Shown here: positions 1 through 24,893 of the stretch, piece after piece
Layout: each line of letters begins with the position of its first letter
Position numbering within the stretch: position 1 is the first letter of the stretch
Assembly (NCBI GenBank): GCA_018105865.1
Contig: CM030841.1
Span: forward strand, 8,668,229-8,732,228
Source: Metaphire vulgaris
Taxonomy: Eukaryota > Annelida > Clitellata > Crassiclitellata > Megascolecidae
DNA: 64,000 nt
Direction: 5' to 3'
Position numbers and translations under genes: made by a program
The notes under the pieces: generated by a model
What the model was told of the DNA's origin: nothing
Databases searched by the model: none
The model's input: only the letters and a program-made list of their open reading frames with translations

Positions 1-140
1 CATCAACATTAATTATCATAATCATCATAATCATCATTATCATTTTCGTCATTATCGCCATCGTCATCATGATTATGTCGTTATCATCATTGCCATCATG
101 ATCATGTCGTCATGATAATCATCATCATCATCATCTTTTG
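1..140. repeat. ATC/ATT-rich simple repeat
   Basis: Interrupted ATC, ATT and GTC triplets run from the window start to a TCTTTTGCAG splice-acceptor-like sequence at 131-140. No coding meaning is apparent. Confidence 0.85.
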
Positions 141-260
141 CAGTGGATACGTCTTGTCGCATCTCCTTGATACGCCCCGCGCGCCTATCGCGAGCAGGTG
201 TGCCGGTAACTGTGGCGGCGTGGACCGGTCGACCTGTTCATGCGCACCATGCCGGTGGCC
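141..260 (+). other. Possible extracellular exon of the plus-strand membrane gene
   Basis: A good acceptor-like sequence (TCTTTTGCAG at 131-140) opens into a CpG-rich stretch that reads phase 1 (two leading bases), then DTSCRISLIRPARL, and could leave at G|GTGGCC near 260, also phase 1. That would match the phase needed by the transmembrane exon at 1138. The translated segment has one cysteine and matches no domain I know, and the donor is weak, so this is only a candidate. From 261 to 1137 I see no other gene, only the (ATT)n tract at 863-947. Confidence 0.2.
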
Positions 261-861
261 GTCGTCATAATCGCATGTCATCGTTTATCAGACGCACGTC
301 AAAAATTCAAGACGTCGTTTACTTATTATGAACCGAAGCACACCGGACGCGCCTGTCTTCGCGCGTATAAAGACCCCGTCAGCAATAAATAACCAGACGA
401 CAAAAGCGCACAGCACAGCAACGCTAGGTAAACAGTCACAGTCGATCCATACCCACTGTCCTCTATAGATCAACTCGATAGCACAGGCTACCGTATGAAC
501 AGATGAAACTCTTCCGTTAGACAGTCAGCAAATACGCGCTGTTTACATTCTATTAAAAGCATACGATAGAAACCGTTGGTTTGTAGTCGTATTAATTAAA
601 ACGACGGCATAAAAGTTAACAGTCCAATTTCCCTGCACTGACAGACCTTCGTATGCGTCTTGTACTTTGTTGCATTATGCAGCTTTCAGACAAAAAAAAT
701 AGTAGAATATGACATCCATGTGTAATTGTGTATGCATATAGAACATTACGGGCGTTTGAAATAATAATTAGGCCTATTGTTGAAAACAAACGAAAATGTA
801 ACTCAACTAAATTCAACTGAGCGGTTATCAAACAGGGCAGACCCCACTGAACCACTCTGAA

Positions 862-862
<1 letters not shown>

Positions 863-937
<75 letters not shown>

Positions 938-947
938 TATTATTATC
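863..947. repeat. (ATT)n microsatellite
   Basis: Nearly perfect ATT triplets with one TATTTATT interruption close to the 3' end. Confidence 0.95.
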
Positions 948-1137
948 AAAAATATGGTACTGTACGTTCTCAATTTGCACGGTCTACTACTCTACTATAA
1001 CAAAGCAGTCCATTTATTTTGAATTTTGGTTCTAGCTAAATCAATTGTCTCCGATTCTTCTCATTGCCTGCAATGTGAGAGTGAAGGATGCTTGAAGCTT
1101 CTGCGTGTTGTTTGTTCCGTAGGTCTTCTCTTTTCAG

Positions 1138-1210
1138 TCGTCATTGGCGTCGTATTGGGAATCTTCATAGGCGCCTGTCTGCTCGCCATTTTAGTCCTCT
1201 GGAGGAGAAG
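1138..1210 (+). CDS. Transmembrane exon of the plus-strand gene
   Basis: After TCTTTTCAG the exon opens in phase 1 (two bases), reads VIGVVLGIFIGACLLAILVL and then WRR, and exits at AG|GTCAGT in phase 2. The segment is one clear membrane span followed by an Arg stop-transfer cluster. An alternative acceptor, TTCCGTAG ending at 1122, keeps the same phase and adds LLFSV in front. About nine of 25 residues match the equivalent exon at 8183-8291, including IGV and the glycines spaced through the span. Confidence 0.65.
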
Positions 1211-3623
1211 GTCAGTTTTCGTTTCGTACGCGAAAATTAGTAATTAAGAGGAAACTTAGACGCGACGCCTCAATTTAACGACTTAGTTGTTAATCAAGAG
1301 TGTGGAGAATCTAGACGCGATCTTATCAAGAAAGATAAAATTGCTACAGTGTATCTATAACAACTCTTCTCTTACGGAAATTCAATGGCGAAAATCTTAC
1401 TATGCGTCATCATCATCATCATCATCTTCATTATTATTATTATTCAGGCCGCCTTATATAGCGCAGTGCACACGAAGAAAGTTCAAAATCAAGAGCTCTT
1501 ATTCTGCGCACTTCAAATCTTGTTGCTATCATTCTCCATTGAAATGCCTTCCTGTGCACTGTCTACCCTGCCTGGATCTACAACCTCGACAGCTACGGAT
1601 TACGGATTTTACCCAGATTGAGCGCTCCCCGGGCCAAGCTTTCGGGGAGCGATATAGAAAATTTCGTTTCATTTATTTAGACCTACTTAGTAAAGCAGCA
1701 GTGAGATTGGTGATCAACTTTACGCAGACAATGTTAAATACCACTCATTCAAGGCCTTCATGAAAAATCATCCGCTTTCGATGATAACTTTAATTAAACG
1801 CTAAAATAGTAATTTTGAACAAATTGAATGATTAGCAATAGCGATAACGGATAAAGCGCCATATGGCTCTCTTTGCCATAATGCTTACTAGATATGAGCC
1901 AAAAATACTCGACGCTGGATCAAGACCGGAAAATACCTAGGATTTTAAAAACAAAATTTGGGTTTTAGGGTTATAGATTTTTAAAGGGTTTTTAAATTTT
2001 TATGGTTTTTATGTTTAGCATATAAATATCCATAAATCATTCTCTAGAGTTTAGAATGTTGTTATTTTTGCAGTCATGATGAGACCTTTACCCCTTTGTT
2101 TTGTTCAATCAAGTGTCATAATGTGGTGGTGATGTCAGGCTTTTTCCGCTGTAATAAATAGTATTCCATGAAATTTTCTATTTTTTATCATTTGTAAAAA
2201 ATGAAATTGTTGACGTCAACTACTCTTGACCTCCTCCCCTGTCAACAACTGTCAAACTTTTCTAAAACGCCTCCTCCTAATTCGTTGACGTAATTAATTC
2301 ACAGCCCAATTTTTCCAGGTTTCGCACCCATAAGTCAGCACTGGGAATACGTAGCATTAGATAAGACACTTCTTGACCTCAGTGGCGCAGCCAGGGGGGG
2401 TTAAAACCCCCTTGGGCGCCGACGAAAAAAATTTGTTTAATGTGTTTTCATGCATTTTTAATTTTCGGACGCGGTTTTGAGGGTCAACTTCCGTGGGGCT
2501 GATGAACAAACAATTTTAAGCGCCAAAGACGTGACGACCTTTTTTTGTATGTCAGCATCTGAAAGAAATTTTTAGAAGGAAAGACATAGGATAGATACAT
2601 ATAGATAAATAGGATGACATTTTTTGTACTTGTCAAGATTTCGAAAATTGGTTACGGTCAAAACTCAAAATCAAACCACCCTTCATCAGTTGCAGTGGAT
2701 TGGAAAATTGGTTACGGTCAAAAGTCAAAACCAAACCACCCTTCCGGAAAACCTGGCTACGCCACTTCTTGACTTCGATATTGAGATGTCTTTTTCTCGC
2801 GTTCTCTCATCCCCAAAAGGCTTAATTGACCATACCTATTCCGATCTCCTAGCACGTTCTTCAAATCAGATCTAATCGTTCATACGCGCTGTTCACAATC
2901 GTAGTTGGTTCAGGGATATTTTTACACCCTCCTAACATTCTCCAACACCCCCAATTTATGACCGACACCTCCCAACACCCCAAATCTCAGGTATGGGATG
3001 GCCTTATTTTGCTTTTCAGATTTCTTCGCAGGGGACCCCCAGAATTTATGGACACCCCTCCCCCAAATTGATAATCCTAGAAATAACCATGAGTTGGTTC
3101 ATTTCAGAGGTTCATCGGGCGACGATTCTACGCAACAGTACTACGACGAACGGATAGAACTGGAAAAAGAGTCGAACTTTCCGCGTACTTCGAACCAAGT
3201 ACGCGACGTCTCGGCCACGAACTATTCCGGGTTCGTAAACCCGACGCCCCCGCGGCGGCGGCGGCGGCGACGGCGGAACACGTCCCGGTGCACACCCTCT
3301 CCTACGCCCTGATACGCGACCCACAGCAGATGCCGATCAGCGCTCACCACGTCGCAGCTAAGGACGCGAAGATGACGATGAAGATCCGGCAGACAGTGCG
3401 TCCCTTCCCCGTCTCGTTCGGGGATGGACCGGCCGCCTGCTACGGGGCACATCACCCGGGTGGCGGCGGCGGCGGCGGCGGCGGAGTGGGAGTCGGGGTG
3501 GGGATAACGTTGGGGCGGTTGTGCGACAGTCCCGTAAATGACGGAGTACTTCAGAGCAAACTGCCAACTGCGTCATTCATTGCCGACGCTCCTGTTTATA
3601 ACGACGTCGTTTCGTTGCAATGA
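1138..3623 (+). CDS. 3' part of a type I membrane protein gene (transmembrane exon plus cytoplasmic tail)
   Basis: The 5' exons lie outside the window. A transmembrane exon (1138-1210) ends AG|GTCAGT in phase 2. The next exon begins after TTTCAG at 3107 with one base that completes an Arg codon, then reads GSSGDDSTQQYYDERIELEK. This frame stops in a GCG-rich tract at 3310-3312, but a GTAAAC donor (3235, phase 0) and a CCACAG acceptor (ending 3326, phase 0) would splice it into a second open frame from QMPISAHHV to a TGA ending at 3623. Without that 92-nt mini-intron the tail ends early in an Arg-rich peptide; a real or assembly frameshift is the alternative. The last residues are DAPVYNDVVSLQ. 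AATAAA follows 128 bp later. The exon layout mirrors the convergent minus-strand gene at 5446-18641, so I infer the two are paralogues. No extracellular domain can be named. Confidence 0.6.
2380..2767. mobile_element. hAT-like MITE, CAGTGGCG(T/C)AGCCAGG family, in intron
   Basis: Starts CAGTGGCGCAGCCAGG and ends CCTGGCTACGCCACTT, an inverted pair. The flanks CTTGACCT (2372-2379) and CTTGACTT (2768-2775) match at 7 of 8 positions, fitting an 8-bp hAT-type duplication. The 3' half contains a tandem duplication of a unit starting TTGGTTACGGTCAAAA (2649 and 2709). Confidence 0.8.
2911..3091. mobile_element. hAT-like MITE, CAGGGATA family, next to splice acceptor
   Basis: 181 bp with ends CAGGGATATTTTT and AGAAATAACCATG, flanked by perfect 8-bp copies of AGTTGGTT (2903-2910 and 3092-3099). 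A second copy, 183 bp, lies at 15211-15393. The right duplication abuts CATTTCAG, the acceptor of the tail exon, so the sequence just before the acceptor is target-site DNA. Confidence 0.88.
3108..3623 (+). CDS. Cytoplasmic-tail exon(s) of the plus-strand gene
   Basis: First block 3108-3234 is acidic and polar (DDSTQQYYDERIELEKES). The second block, from 3327, contains KDAKMTMKIRQTVRPFPVSF, a Gly run encoded by GGC repeats (about 3463-3483), and a C-terminal VYNDVV. The 3235-3326 interval between them carries GCG repeats and is either a mini-intron or the site of a frameshift. If read through in the second frame it would add LSYALI, which fits the loose ITIM pattern (I/V/L/S-x-Y-x-x-I/V/L). 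That is a weak motif and I draw no signalling conclusion from it. Confidence 0.55.
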   Translation, partial: RFIGRRFYATVLRRTDRTGKRVELSAYFEPSTRRLGHELFRVRKPDAPAAAAAATAEHVPVHTLSYALIRDPQQMPISAHHVAAKDAKMTMKIRQTVRPFPVSFGDGPAACYGAHHPGGGGGGGGGVGVGVGITLGRLCDSPVNDGVLQSKLPTASFIADAPVYNDVVSLQ

Positions 3624-3750
3624 CGTCATAGGAAAGCCGCTCATTTGTATTCACAGAGTACGGTCTCTCACTGTATTGTAGAAAAGCCAATTCTGAAAGC
3701 TGAATTTTGGTACGTTTGCATAAATTCTGTGCGACAATTATTGACCAATG

Positions 3751-3760
3751 AATAAATAAA
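3751..3760 (+). terminator. Poly(A) signal of the plus-strand gene
   Basis: Two overlapping AATAAA hexamers (AATAAATAAA) lie 128 bp after the TGA that ends at 3623. Position and strand fit a cleavage and polyadenylation signal; another AATAAA lies about 20 bp further on. Confidence 0.55.
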
Positions 3761-5095
<1,335 letters not shown>

Positions 5096-5443
5096 CAGTG
5101 GTTCTCAAACTGGGGTCCGCGGTCCCACAGCGGCCCGCCAAGCGGTTTCAGAGGGACCGTAAAGAGATTAGGCCTACTTCCTCAAGAAATCTCACCAACA
5201 CCTCAGAACACAAAACACACTGATGGCTCTAAGAGCGCTGATTCCATTTCACCATTTGTATTTAAATGTGATGACTAGGATTTGCAATGTTCCGATTAGA
5301 TAACTGATTAATAAAGCAAGTAGCCTATGCGTTAATTACAGTCAATTTAAAATCAAATATAAGGTCCGCGAGTTATCAAAAAATTTCCAAGAGACCACAA
5401 CGCAGGAATTTCCAGGAAATCCTAAAAAGTTCGAGACCCGCTG
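5096..5443. mobile_element. hAT-like MITE inserted at the stop codon of the minus-strand gene
   Basis: 348 bp, ends CAGTGGTTCTCAAACTG and AGTTCGAGACCCGCTG, a classic hAT terminal pair. Flanks are perfect 8-bp copies of ATCTAGAA at 5088-5095 and 5444-5451. On the minus strand the right copy reads TTCTAGAT, and its TTC TAG is the last codon and stop of the membrane gene. The predicted 3' UTR therefore begins inside this element. Confidence 0.9.
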
Positions 5444-5445
5444 AT

Positions 5446-18641
<13,196 letters not shown>

Positions 18642-19450
18642 TGAATCTGCTTTTGAAATTACAGTATGTCTTCAATTGAAATTTCTCACAAACAGCAGAT
18701 GTGCACTTACAACCCCACTGGCGTCGTTTGTACTAGAGTGGTAAAAGCAGGCTACATCATCAGAGGTCATACACTTGCCCTTTTGTCAGGTAAAGTGTCC
18801 CCATAGTTAGTTAGATAGTTAGTTAGTTAGTACCTGAGTAGCCTAAGTAGCAGCCTACTAGACTAATAATGGTTTACACTTTCAGCTTTGAATTTGAATA
18901 GCCACTGATATGATTCTGTCTCATGAGCTTCCTTTTCTGGCGTAGAGATTAAATATCTACCAGCAATAGGTTCGCGTTTCAAAGCGAAATGCGGCATATA
19001 TGTCAACTACTGTTGTATGAGAAATCATACTTACTAAATATCTATACCATGGTGTACACACGTGTTCTGCTTGGCAGATAATTAATCTAAGTAGGTAGGG
19101 ACCTACAATACAACATTATTCTGTCTTCTTAAAATGACTCAAACCGATCATCAAATGTGCGCATTTGTCCATTGCAAAAAGAAACGCAGCCGCCAAGTGT
19201 CTTCTATCATTTCTAATTATGCTAATTAATTATAATAATAAATATAAAAATTATAATTCATAATTATATCACAGTATACCGGAGTGTTTCTCGGCATGAC
19301 GCTATTGAATGGAGAAGGACGTGCGCGAGTGATTGAAGTAAGTCATGAACTGAGGACAGAATTCCTTCGTGCATGGGACAATCAATTGCAGTTCTATCGC
19401 CGATTTCTCACTTTGTTGCTGCTGCCATTATTCATTATTCATTAGCAAAA
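18642..19450. other. Upstream region of the lectin-CUB-sushi gene
   Basis: No clear TATA box or other exon for the minus-strand gene. A TTAG tandem lies near 18808-18830. The 5' UTR and promoter probably lie here but nothing marks them. Confidence 0.35.
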
Positions 19451-19452
19451 TG

Positions 19453-19655
19453 AAACCAGCGCATTTTCATCCTTTAGATCTAATCTTAAAACGTACCTGG
19501 TTAGTTGGGTCTATTCCCTTAGATTGCTCCAGCGCTGATATGACTGACCTTTCCGACTTGACCAGGCTCTAATTCGGGTTGGAATAGGTGCGCCATCGGC
19601 TGATGTTCCAGGTATTATGATAATGGCGCTATAGAAATTGATTGATTTGATTGTT
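19453..19655 (+). mobile_element. LINE 3'-end fragment, plus strand
   Basis: Reads FSSFRSNLKTYLVSWV, the usual last line of L2/CR1-type reverse transcriptase proteins, followed by the 3' UTR words GCGCCATCGGCTGATGTTCC and GGCGCTATAGAAATTGATTG. Same family as 11740, 46010 and 48410. Confidence 0.65.
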
Positions 19656-19894
19656 AGATGAAGATAGCATTAAGAGTACATGAATAATTGTATCAGCTGT
19701 TTCAATTTGCTGTTCCTAGTTACTAGGGTAGTAGCTTCTTGGGCTAAGAAGACAACTTTTAATATACAGAAATGCGATAGTTTAGTAAATGTAGTTTAAC
19801 TCCGGCGATAGGAACAATAGGTGAAGTCCATATGCGCCCCGAAATGTATGTTATTATTATGATGAGTTGCTTTTGAGAAATGTACGAAAGGCAG

Positions 19895-22800
19895 TTGTAA
19901 TGTAATGTAATGTAATGTAATGTAATGTAACAAAATATTTGTATAGCGCCTCTTCTGAAAGATCACTCAGAAGCGCTCCCACAGCAAATTACTGTATATT
20001 GACAAAGAGATAAGTTTTAAGTCGTTTCAAAAAGAGGGCCATAGAATTAGGAGTTGCTAAGCCACGCATACTGGCGTCAAGAGCATTCCAAAGGATAGGG
20101 CCAACTGATTCAAAACCTCGCTTCAGGAACATGGAAGTTCGTGCTGGGGCACACTGAGAAGACCATTGGTTGTGGACCGAAGACATGGCCGACCAGGGAT
20201 AGAGCTAAGGGGATGGAGTAGCTCTGAAAGGTAAGATGGAGTGGCACCATAAAGAGAAAGTGCAACCGCTCTCAACATACGAAACTCAACTCGAGCAGGA
20301 TAAGGCAGCCAGTGTAAAATAGACGTCATATAATCACTAATGTGATCACGTCTTGTGACACCAGCAATCACCCTGGCTGCTGAACGAAGAACCATCTGGA
20401 GTTTATCAAGTCGCACCGATGGAAGACCAACGAAAAGTGAACCACAGTAGTCAAGCCTTGAGCAAATAAATGCATGAATCAAAGTAGAAGCAGATGGCAT
20501 GTCTAGTGTACGTCGAATCACTCTAAGCTGGCGGAGATGATAGAAGCAACTGCGACAAAGTGAGTTAATATGATCCATAAAGTTAACTCAGAGTCAAGAA
20601 TTATACCAAGATCACGGACAGAGGAGGGAAAAAGAGAGGCCGGGGAAGGCAGACTGCACAGACATATGATCAATTTTTAAGAGCTGACTCGAGTACCAAA
20701 CCAGATGAGCTGAGTTTTAGCTGGATTAAGTAAAAGACGATTTGAGTGCATCCATGAATGAAGTAAGTCAGAGGCTTCAACAAATTCACGAGTGATCTGC
20801 AGCGCATTAGTGGGGCTGGAATGTGAATAGGCCTGAATATCATCAGCGTACATATGTGTTTTAAAATTATATGGTGCAAACAAGCGTGCAACATCAGCAG
20901 TATAAAGTATATACAGAAGCGGCCCAAGGACCGAACCCTGAGGGACTCCACAAGTGACTGGCACTTCACGGGAGTAGGAAGAACCAAGTGATGCAATCAT
21001 GCGGCGTTCAGAGAGATAGGATTTTAACCAGGCCAGAGGAAGACCAGAGACTCCAAATGAGACAGAGAGGCGCTCAGAAGAATATCGTGGTCAACCGTGT
21101 CAAAAGCAGCACTGACATCAAATAGGGCAAGAAAGTGACTTCTGACCGATCGATGGCCCTATAGAGATCTGAGAGAAGATGCAAGAGAAGCGTTTCAGTG
21201 GAGTGTGAGGCACGGAAACCAGACTGGTATTTCGGCAGCAAATCATTAGCCTCAAGATATGGAAGCAGCTGAAGAGTGACAACCTTCTCAAGGACCTTAG
21301 ATAAGAAACTGAGGTTTGAGATAGGGCGATAACTTGACATTTCAGACTCATCAAGGCCAGTTTGCTTAAGCCTAGGCTTAACTATTGCCAGTTTCTGCGA
21401 TACAGGTAGGCAGCCTTCTTTAAGAGACCTATTGCAGAGCAACGTTAAAAAAGGCAAGAAACAATCAATATAGTCATGCACAATAAAAGTCGGAATCGGA
21501 TCGAGTTCACAGGTTTTCGTAGGCATAGAGAGGATGACACGTCGAAGAACATCCAACGTAACTTCATCGAAGTCCTGTAGACAAATATCTGTGGTTGTAA
21601 ACTCTGGCGGCTGCGACCCAGCTGTAGCATCCCTCACACGACGAACTTTAGATATCAAATAATCCACGAACTGATTTGCAGTAAACGATAAATCCGCATT
21701 CAGTTGTGAATTCGAAGGCTTTTTACGACCGAGAATATCATTGAATGTTTTCCAGAGTCTACGAGAGGAGTGAGCATTACGTGAAATTTGACACTCCCAG
21801 TAGTTTCTTTCTTTGTCACGAAAAAACTTATGCATGTCCCTGATCATAAGTACAGTCTCACGACGGTCATCCGGGTTCTTTGTTCGTCTGAATTTCCGCT
21901 CACACTTCCTAACACGACGTCGAAATGTTCTGCATTCTGCGTCAAACCATGGTGACAGAGGTTTATGACGAATCTTAACCTTGCGTACTGGAAGGAGATC
22001 ATCAAGTAACCGTCTTGTTGTTGAATCGTATAGTTCAAACAGTGTACTCACAGAAGCAGAGGCAAGGTCTTCTAGGTTTTGGCACAAAGGGCTTGATTGA
22101 AGGCCTTGGCAAAATGCTTCACTGTCAAACTTTTTCCAGTTACGCACATTCCTGAGGATGTAGACAGGCTTGCTGGAAGGAAGCGGAAAGGATGCCGAGA
22201 CAAGGCCATGATCTGATATTGCAGGCGTGCATATTTGAATGTCAGATGCAGGAACATCCTCACGAGTAATAATAAGATCCAAACATCCCCCATTGATGTG
22301 AGTTGACTCATTGACCAGTTGTACGAGCCCAAATTGATGAAGGATAGCATTAAGAGTTTTAACATCCGGCAAAGAAGGTCTTTCCATATGAATATTAAAA
22401 TCTCCAGCCACTATCACATGCGAATTGAATATGGCTAATTGCTCCAGACACTGCTCCAGTTCACTGAAAAATTCACTTGTAACAGGTTGTGAACCTGGCC
22501 GATAGATGGAAAGAACAGTGCAAGGGCCATCTGGCGTAGAAAATGTCAGGCACATTGACTCAAAGGTAGTCGTGGTAACATTGATGTCGACTTGTTTTGC
22601 TTTATAAGCAGCACGATGGTATACTACGATACCACCCCCTCTTGAGTCACAGTTTTGACCAATTGTGCCTCGAGAAGCAGATCGTGCTTGGCTTTGAAAA
22701 GTGTAGCCTGGTGGCGCAGCATTACAAACTGCAACATCGGATGACCGTTCGTGCCATGATTCGGTGACGATAAGGACGTCAAGTTCTTTAGAGACAATTT

Positions 22801-23395
22801 CATTCATGACCGCCGTATACTTGCTCCTTATAGAACGTACATTCCAAGTTCCCAGTCGGAAACAGTTTTTCACACGCACTCCACTAGTGGCCTGAGACTC
22901 ATCTAGGCACGACACGGATAACTCAAGGCGATGTGGTCGCCAAATGTGAAGTTTGAACAGTGTCTTACGAACAGATTGTGAAATGACCGGATTCGTTACA
23001 CGCAAATCACGTAGCTGCTCACCAGAGTAACGAATTTGGGACAAGGGAATCCATCCTACTGAAGACGGGGAACTCTGCAACGTGTGTCGAAGAGTTCGAA
23101 CGGAAAGGACTGACGGCTGCCTAGGTGCCGTTCGTATAGGTGGCCTCCGATCCGAGTAGGCAGTGTAGATAAATGCTCCGTTAGCCGCCTGTTCCAGAGT
23201 CGGTCGGGGGCGTCTTCGACCTGCCCTCCTACCGCGATGACGACGAGCCCAGCGCGGATTCCCATGAACTCTGAATATGCCTAGTTCGGTCAGACAGTCG
23301 ACGACGCATAGAGGGGGTCGATCACCGGGAGAGCAATTCAGCAACTTGATGTCGATGGACGAGTAGTTGAGCATGGCTAAAGTCAAACGCTCCAA
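19895..23395 (-). mobile_element. L2/CR1-type LINE with endonuclease and damaged reverse transcriptase
   Basis: One open frame (23395-21074) contains an endonuclease: TWNVRS, the catalytic-type VTESW, GDFNIH and SDHGLV. It then enters the reverse transcriptase (SYRPISNLSFLSKVLEKVV, YQSGFRASHSTE). Near 21110-21140 and 21080 the frame breaks, and the remaining RT blocks lie in other frames: CGVPQGSVLGPLLY and the catalytic MYADDI (21000-20677), then a C-terminal block (20578-20123) with RLDYCGSLF, ARVI and LHWLPYPARVEFR. At least four frameshifts make it inactive. The 3' end is GGCGCTATACAAATATTTTG followed by (TTACA)n at 19895-19930. A second 3' end of this family is at 46541-46690. The 5' limit is unclear. 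Confidence 0.85.
21140..23395 (-). pseudogene. LINE ORF2-like protein: endonuclease and N-terminal reverse transcriptase
   Basis: Residues about 1-180 are a basic, Arg-rich lead (RHRGRRAGRRRPRP); about 185-415 are an apurinic-type endonuclease; about 415-630 is a linker with a basic helix region (RRRVRKCERKFRRTKN); the reverse transcriptase begins at about 630. The endonuclease frame is undamaged, so decay looks recent. The true start is uncertain; the first Met gives MERLTLAMLNYSSIDIKLLN. Confidence 0.8.
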
Positions 23396-24489
23396 CTCAG
23401 AAATCCAATTAAGAAACGTTGCGATAGAAATATATTCAAACGGCAGCCATGTTGATTAACGGCAATTTTCAAAATGTTAACGGTGTTTGTACAAGACAGC
23501 TCAGTTTCATCCTAATTACGCCGAAGTCGCTCAAATAATTAGTCAACTAGTACTATATCCAGATGAACTGTCAAATAATACGAATTTTAGCACATAATGA
23601 GAAGCCAAACGTGAAAATAGTCCAAGGAAAACACACTTAAACCGCAGGATCAAAATACTTCGGCAGCCACAAGCGGCGCAACCTAGCGAACGTTCAAAGC
23701 ACTTAGTGCGTTTAAGCTTCCACTTCGCTTCCGTGCATGTGATTTGAGATAATGAATGAAGCAATGAGAGATTGGGAGAATGAATGAGAGAATGATCGAC
23801 TGAATGAATGACCGAACGAACAAACGAGGGGATTAATTAATTAATTAATTAATTAAGATTAATTAATTAATTAATTAGTCAGTTAAGATTAATTAATTCA
23901 GCGAAGGTTTTGCTGTATATGATCTAATGACGTATAGAGAATATCTTACTTGTGTTTTGTGCTTATTTTTGTACTTGCGTTTGGAATTGAAATAAACCGT
24001 TTCATCATAGAATGAATGAATGAATGATCTTTAATTCCCTAACGCCTGCAAATTGAAATTGAAATCATCTAAACTGTGGTCAGCTGCCCATCGCCGTGTC
24101 GGAGGCCACCGACCTTTCTGTTTGCCTTCGATTTCTTTCAGCGGCTGAGACAGCTTCAGCAAATGCCCAGCGGTTGAATGATAAGATTACAGCTAGACTA
24201 TACAGTATACATGCCGTCAATCACCGTCATGCAGAAGAATGACAGCGGGGACATTCTTTCTGACCGACAACCGCCTCTGCCTTGTCCGATCGATAGCGCA
24301 AGGCATGACGGAATGATCGATTGTGCATGAGTAACGTAATCCTCCCATCGAAGAGCCCGTCATTCGAAGCCCCCCACACACAGACATCGGCAACAGCAGC
24401 GGATGGGGCGCTTAGGATTTCACACACTGGATAGACATCCAACCACACGACACGAACGCCGCGTTACTTAGGTTTCCAATCGCTGCTGT
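23396..24489. other. Intergenic, simple repeats
   Basis: Contains GAATGA-type repeats (23750-23830) and (TTAA)n blocks (23835-23895). A minus-strand open frame at 24448-24227 looks mildly coding-like but has no recognisable domain or splice support. Nothing else seen. Confidence 0.5.
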
Positions 24490-24893
24490 CATTGGCGTAG
24501 CCACGGGGGAGGCCCGGGATGACCCGGCCCAGTGGCGGCTCCAGGATTTGACAAGTGGAGTGGGGGGGGGGGCGTTGTGGTGGCAACTTCTAAGCATGAG
24601 GGCCGACCATCTGTTGATAGGTATGTAGTAGTAAATATAGGATCCCAGCAGGGGTCACTGGGAGCCAGGCATTCAATAGGGGGCACGAGCCCCTGGTCCC
24701 CCCATGTGGAGCCGCCACTGGCCCGGTCTCCTATTCGGACTGGGACCGGTCGTGAGTTCGTGCAAACCGCTGAGTAGTTGTTTTTGTTTGGGGTGGAGTG
24801 GGGTGGGGGTGTATGTGGTATATGAAGCTGATGAGAATGTTAGAAAGTCGAAAGCAAAGCCCCCTCTATTCTGGAATCCTGGCTACGCCACTG
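24490..24893. mobile_element. hAT-like MITE carrying a nested MITE
   Basis: Outer ends CATTGGCGTAGCCACGG and AATCCTGGCTACGCCACTG; flanks GCTGCTGT and GTTGTCGT agree at 5 of 8. The interior is split by the element at 24530-24720. Confidence 0.7.
24530..24720. mobile_element. Nested hAT-like MITE, CAGTGGCGGCTCC family
   Basis: 191 bp, ends CAGTGGCGGCTCCAGGATTT and ATGTGGAGCCGCCACTG; flanks ACCCGGCC and GCCCGGTC match at 6 of 8. Same family, opposite orientation, as 36674-36857. Confidence 0.8.

Noticed and set aside
143..331. Cys-rich reading (CAGNCGGVDRSTCSCAPC) as an EGF- or somatomedin-like exon
   Set aside because: This frame would need phase-2 junctions that do not fit the downstream membrane exon.
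24227..24448. Coding exon on the minus strand
   Set aside because: Open and mildly GC-rich, but no domain, no convincing acceptor and no phase partner.
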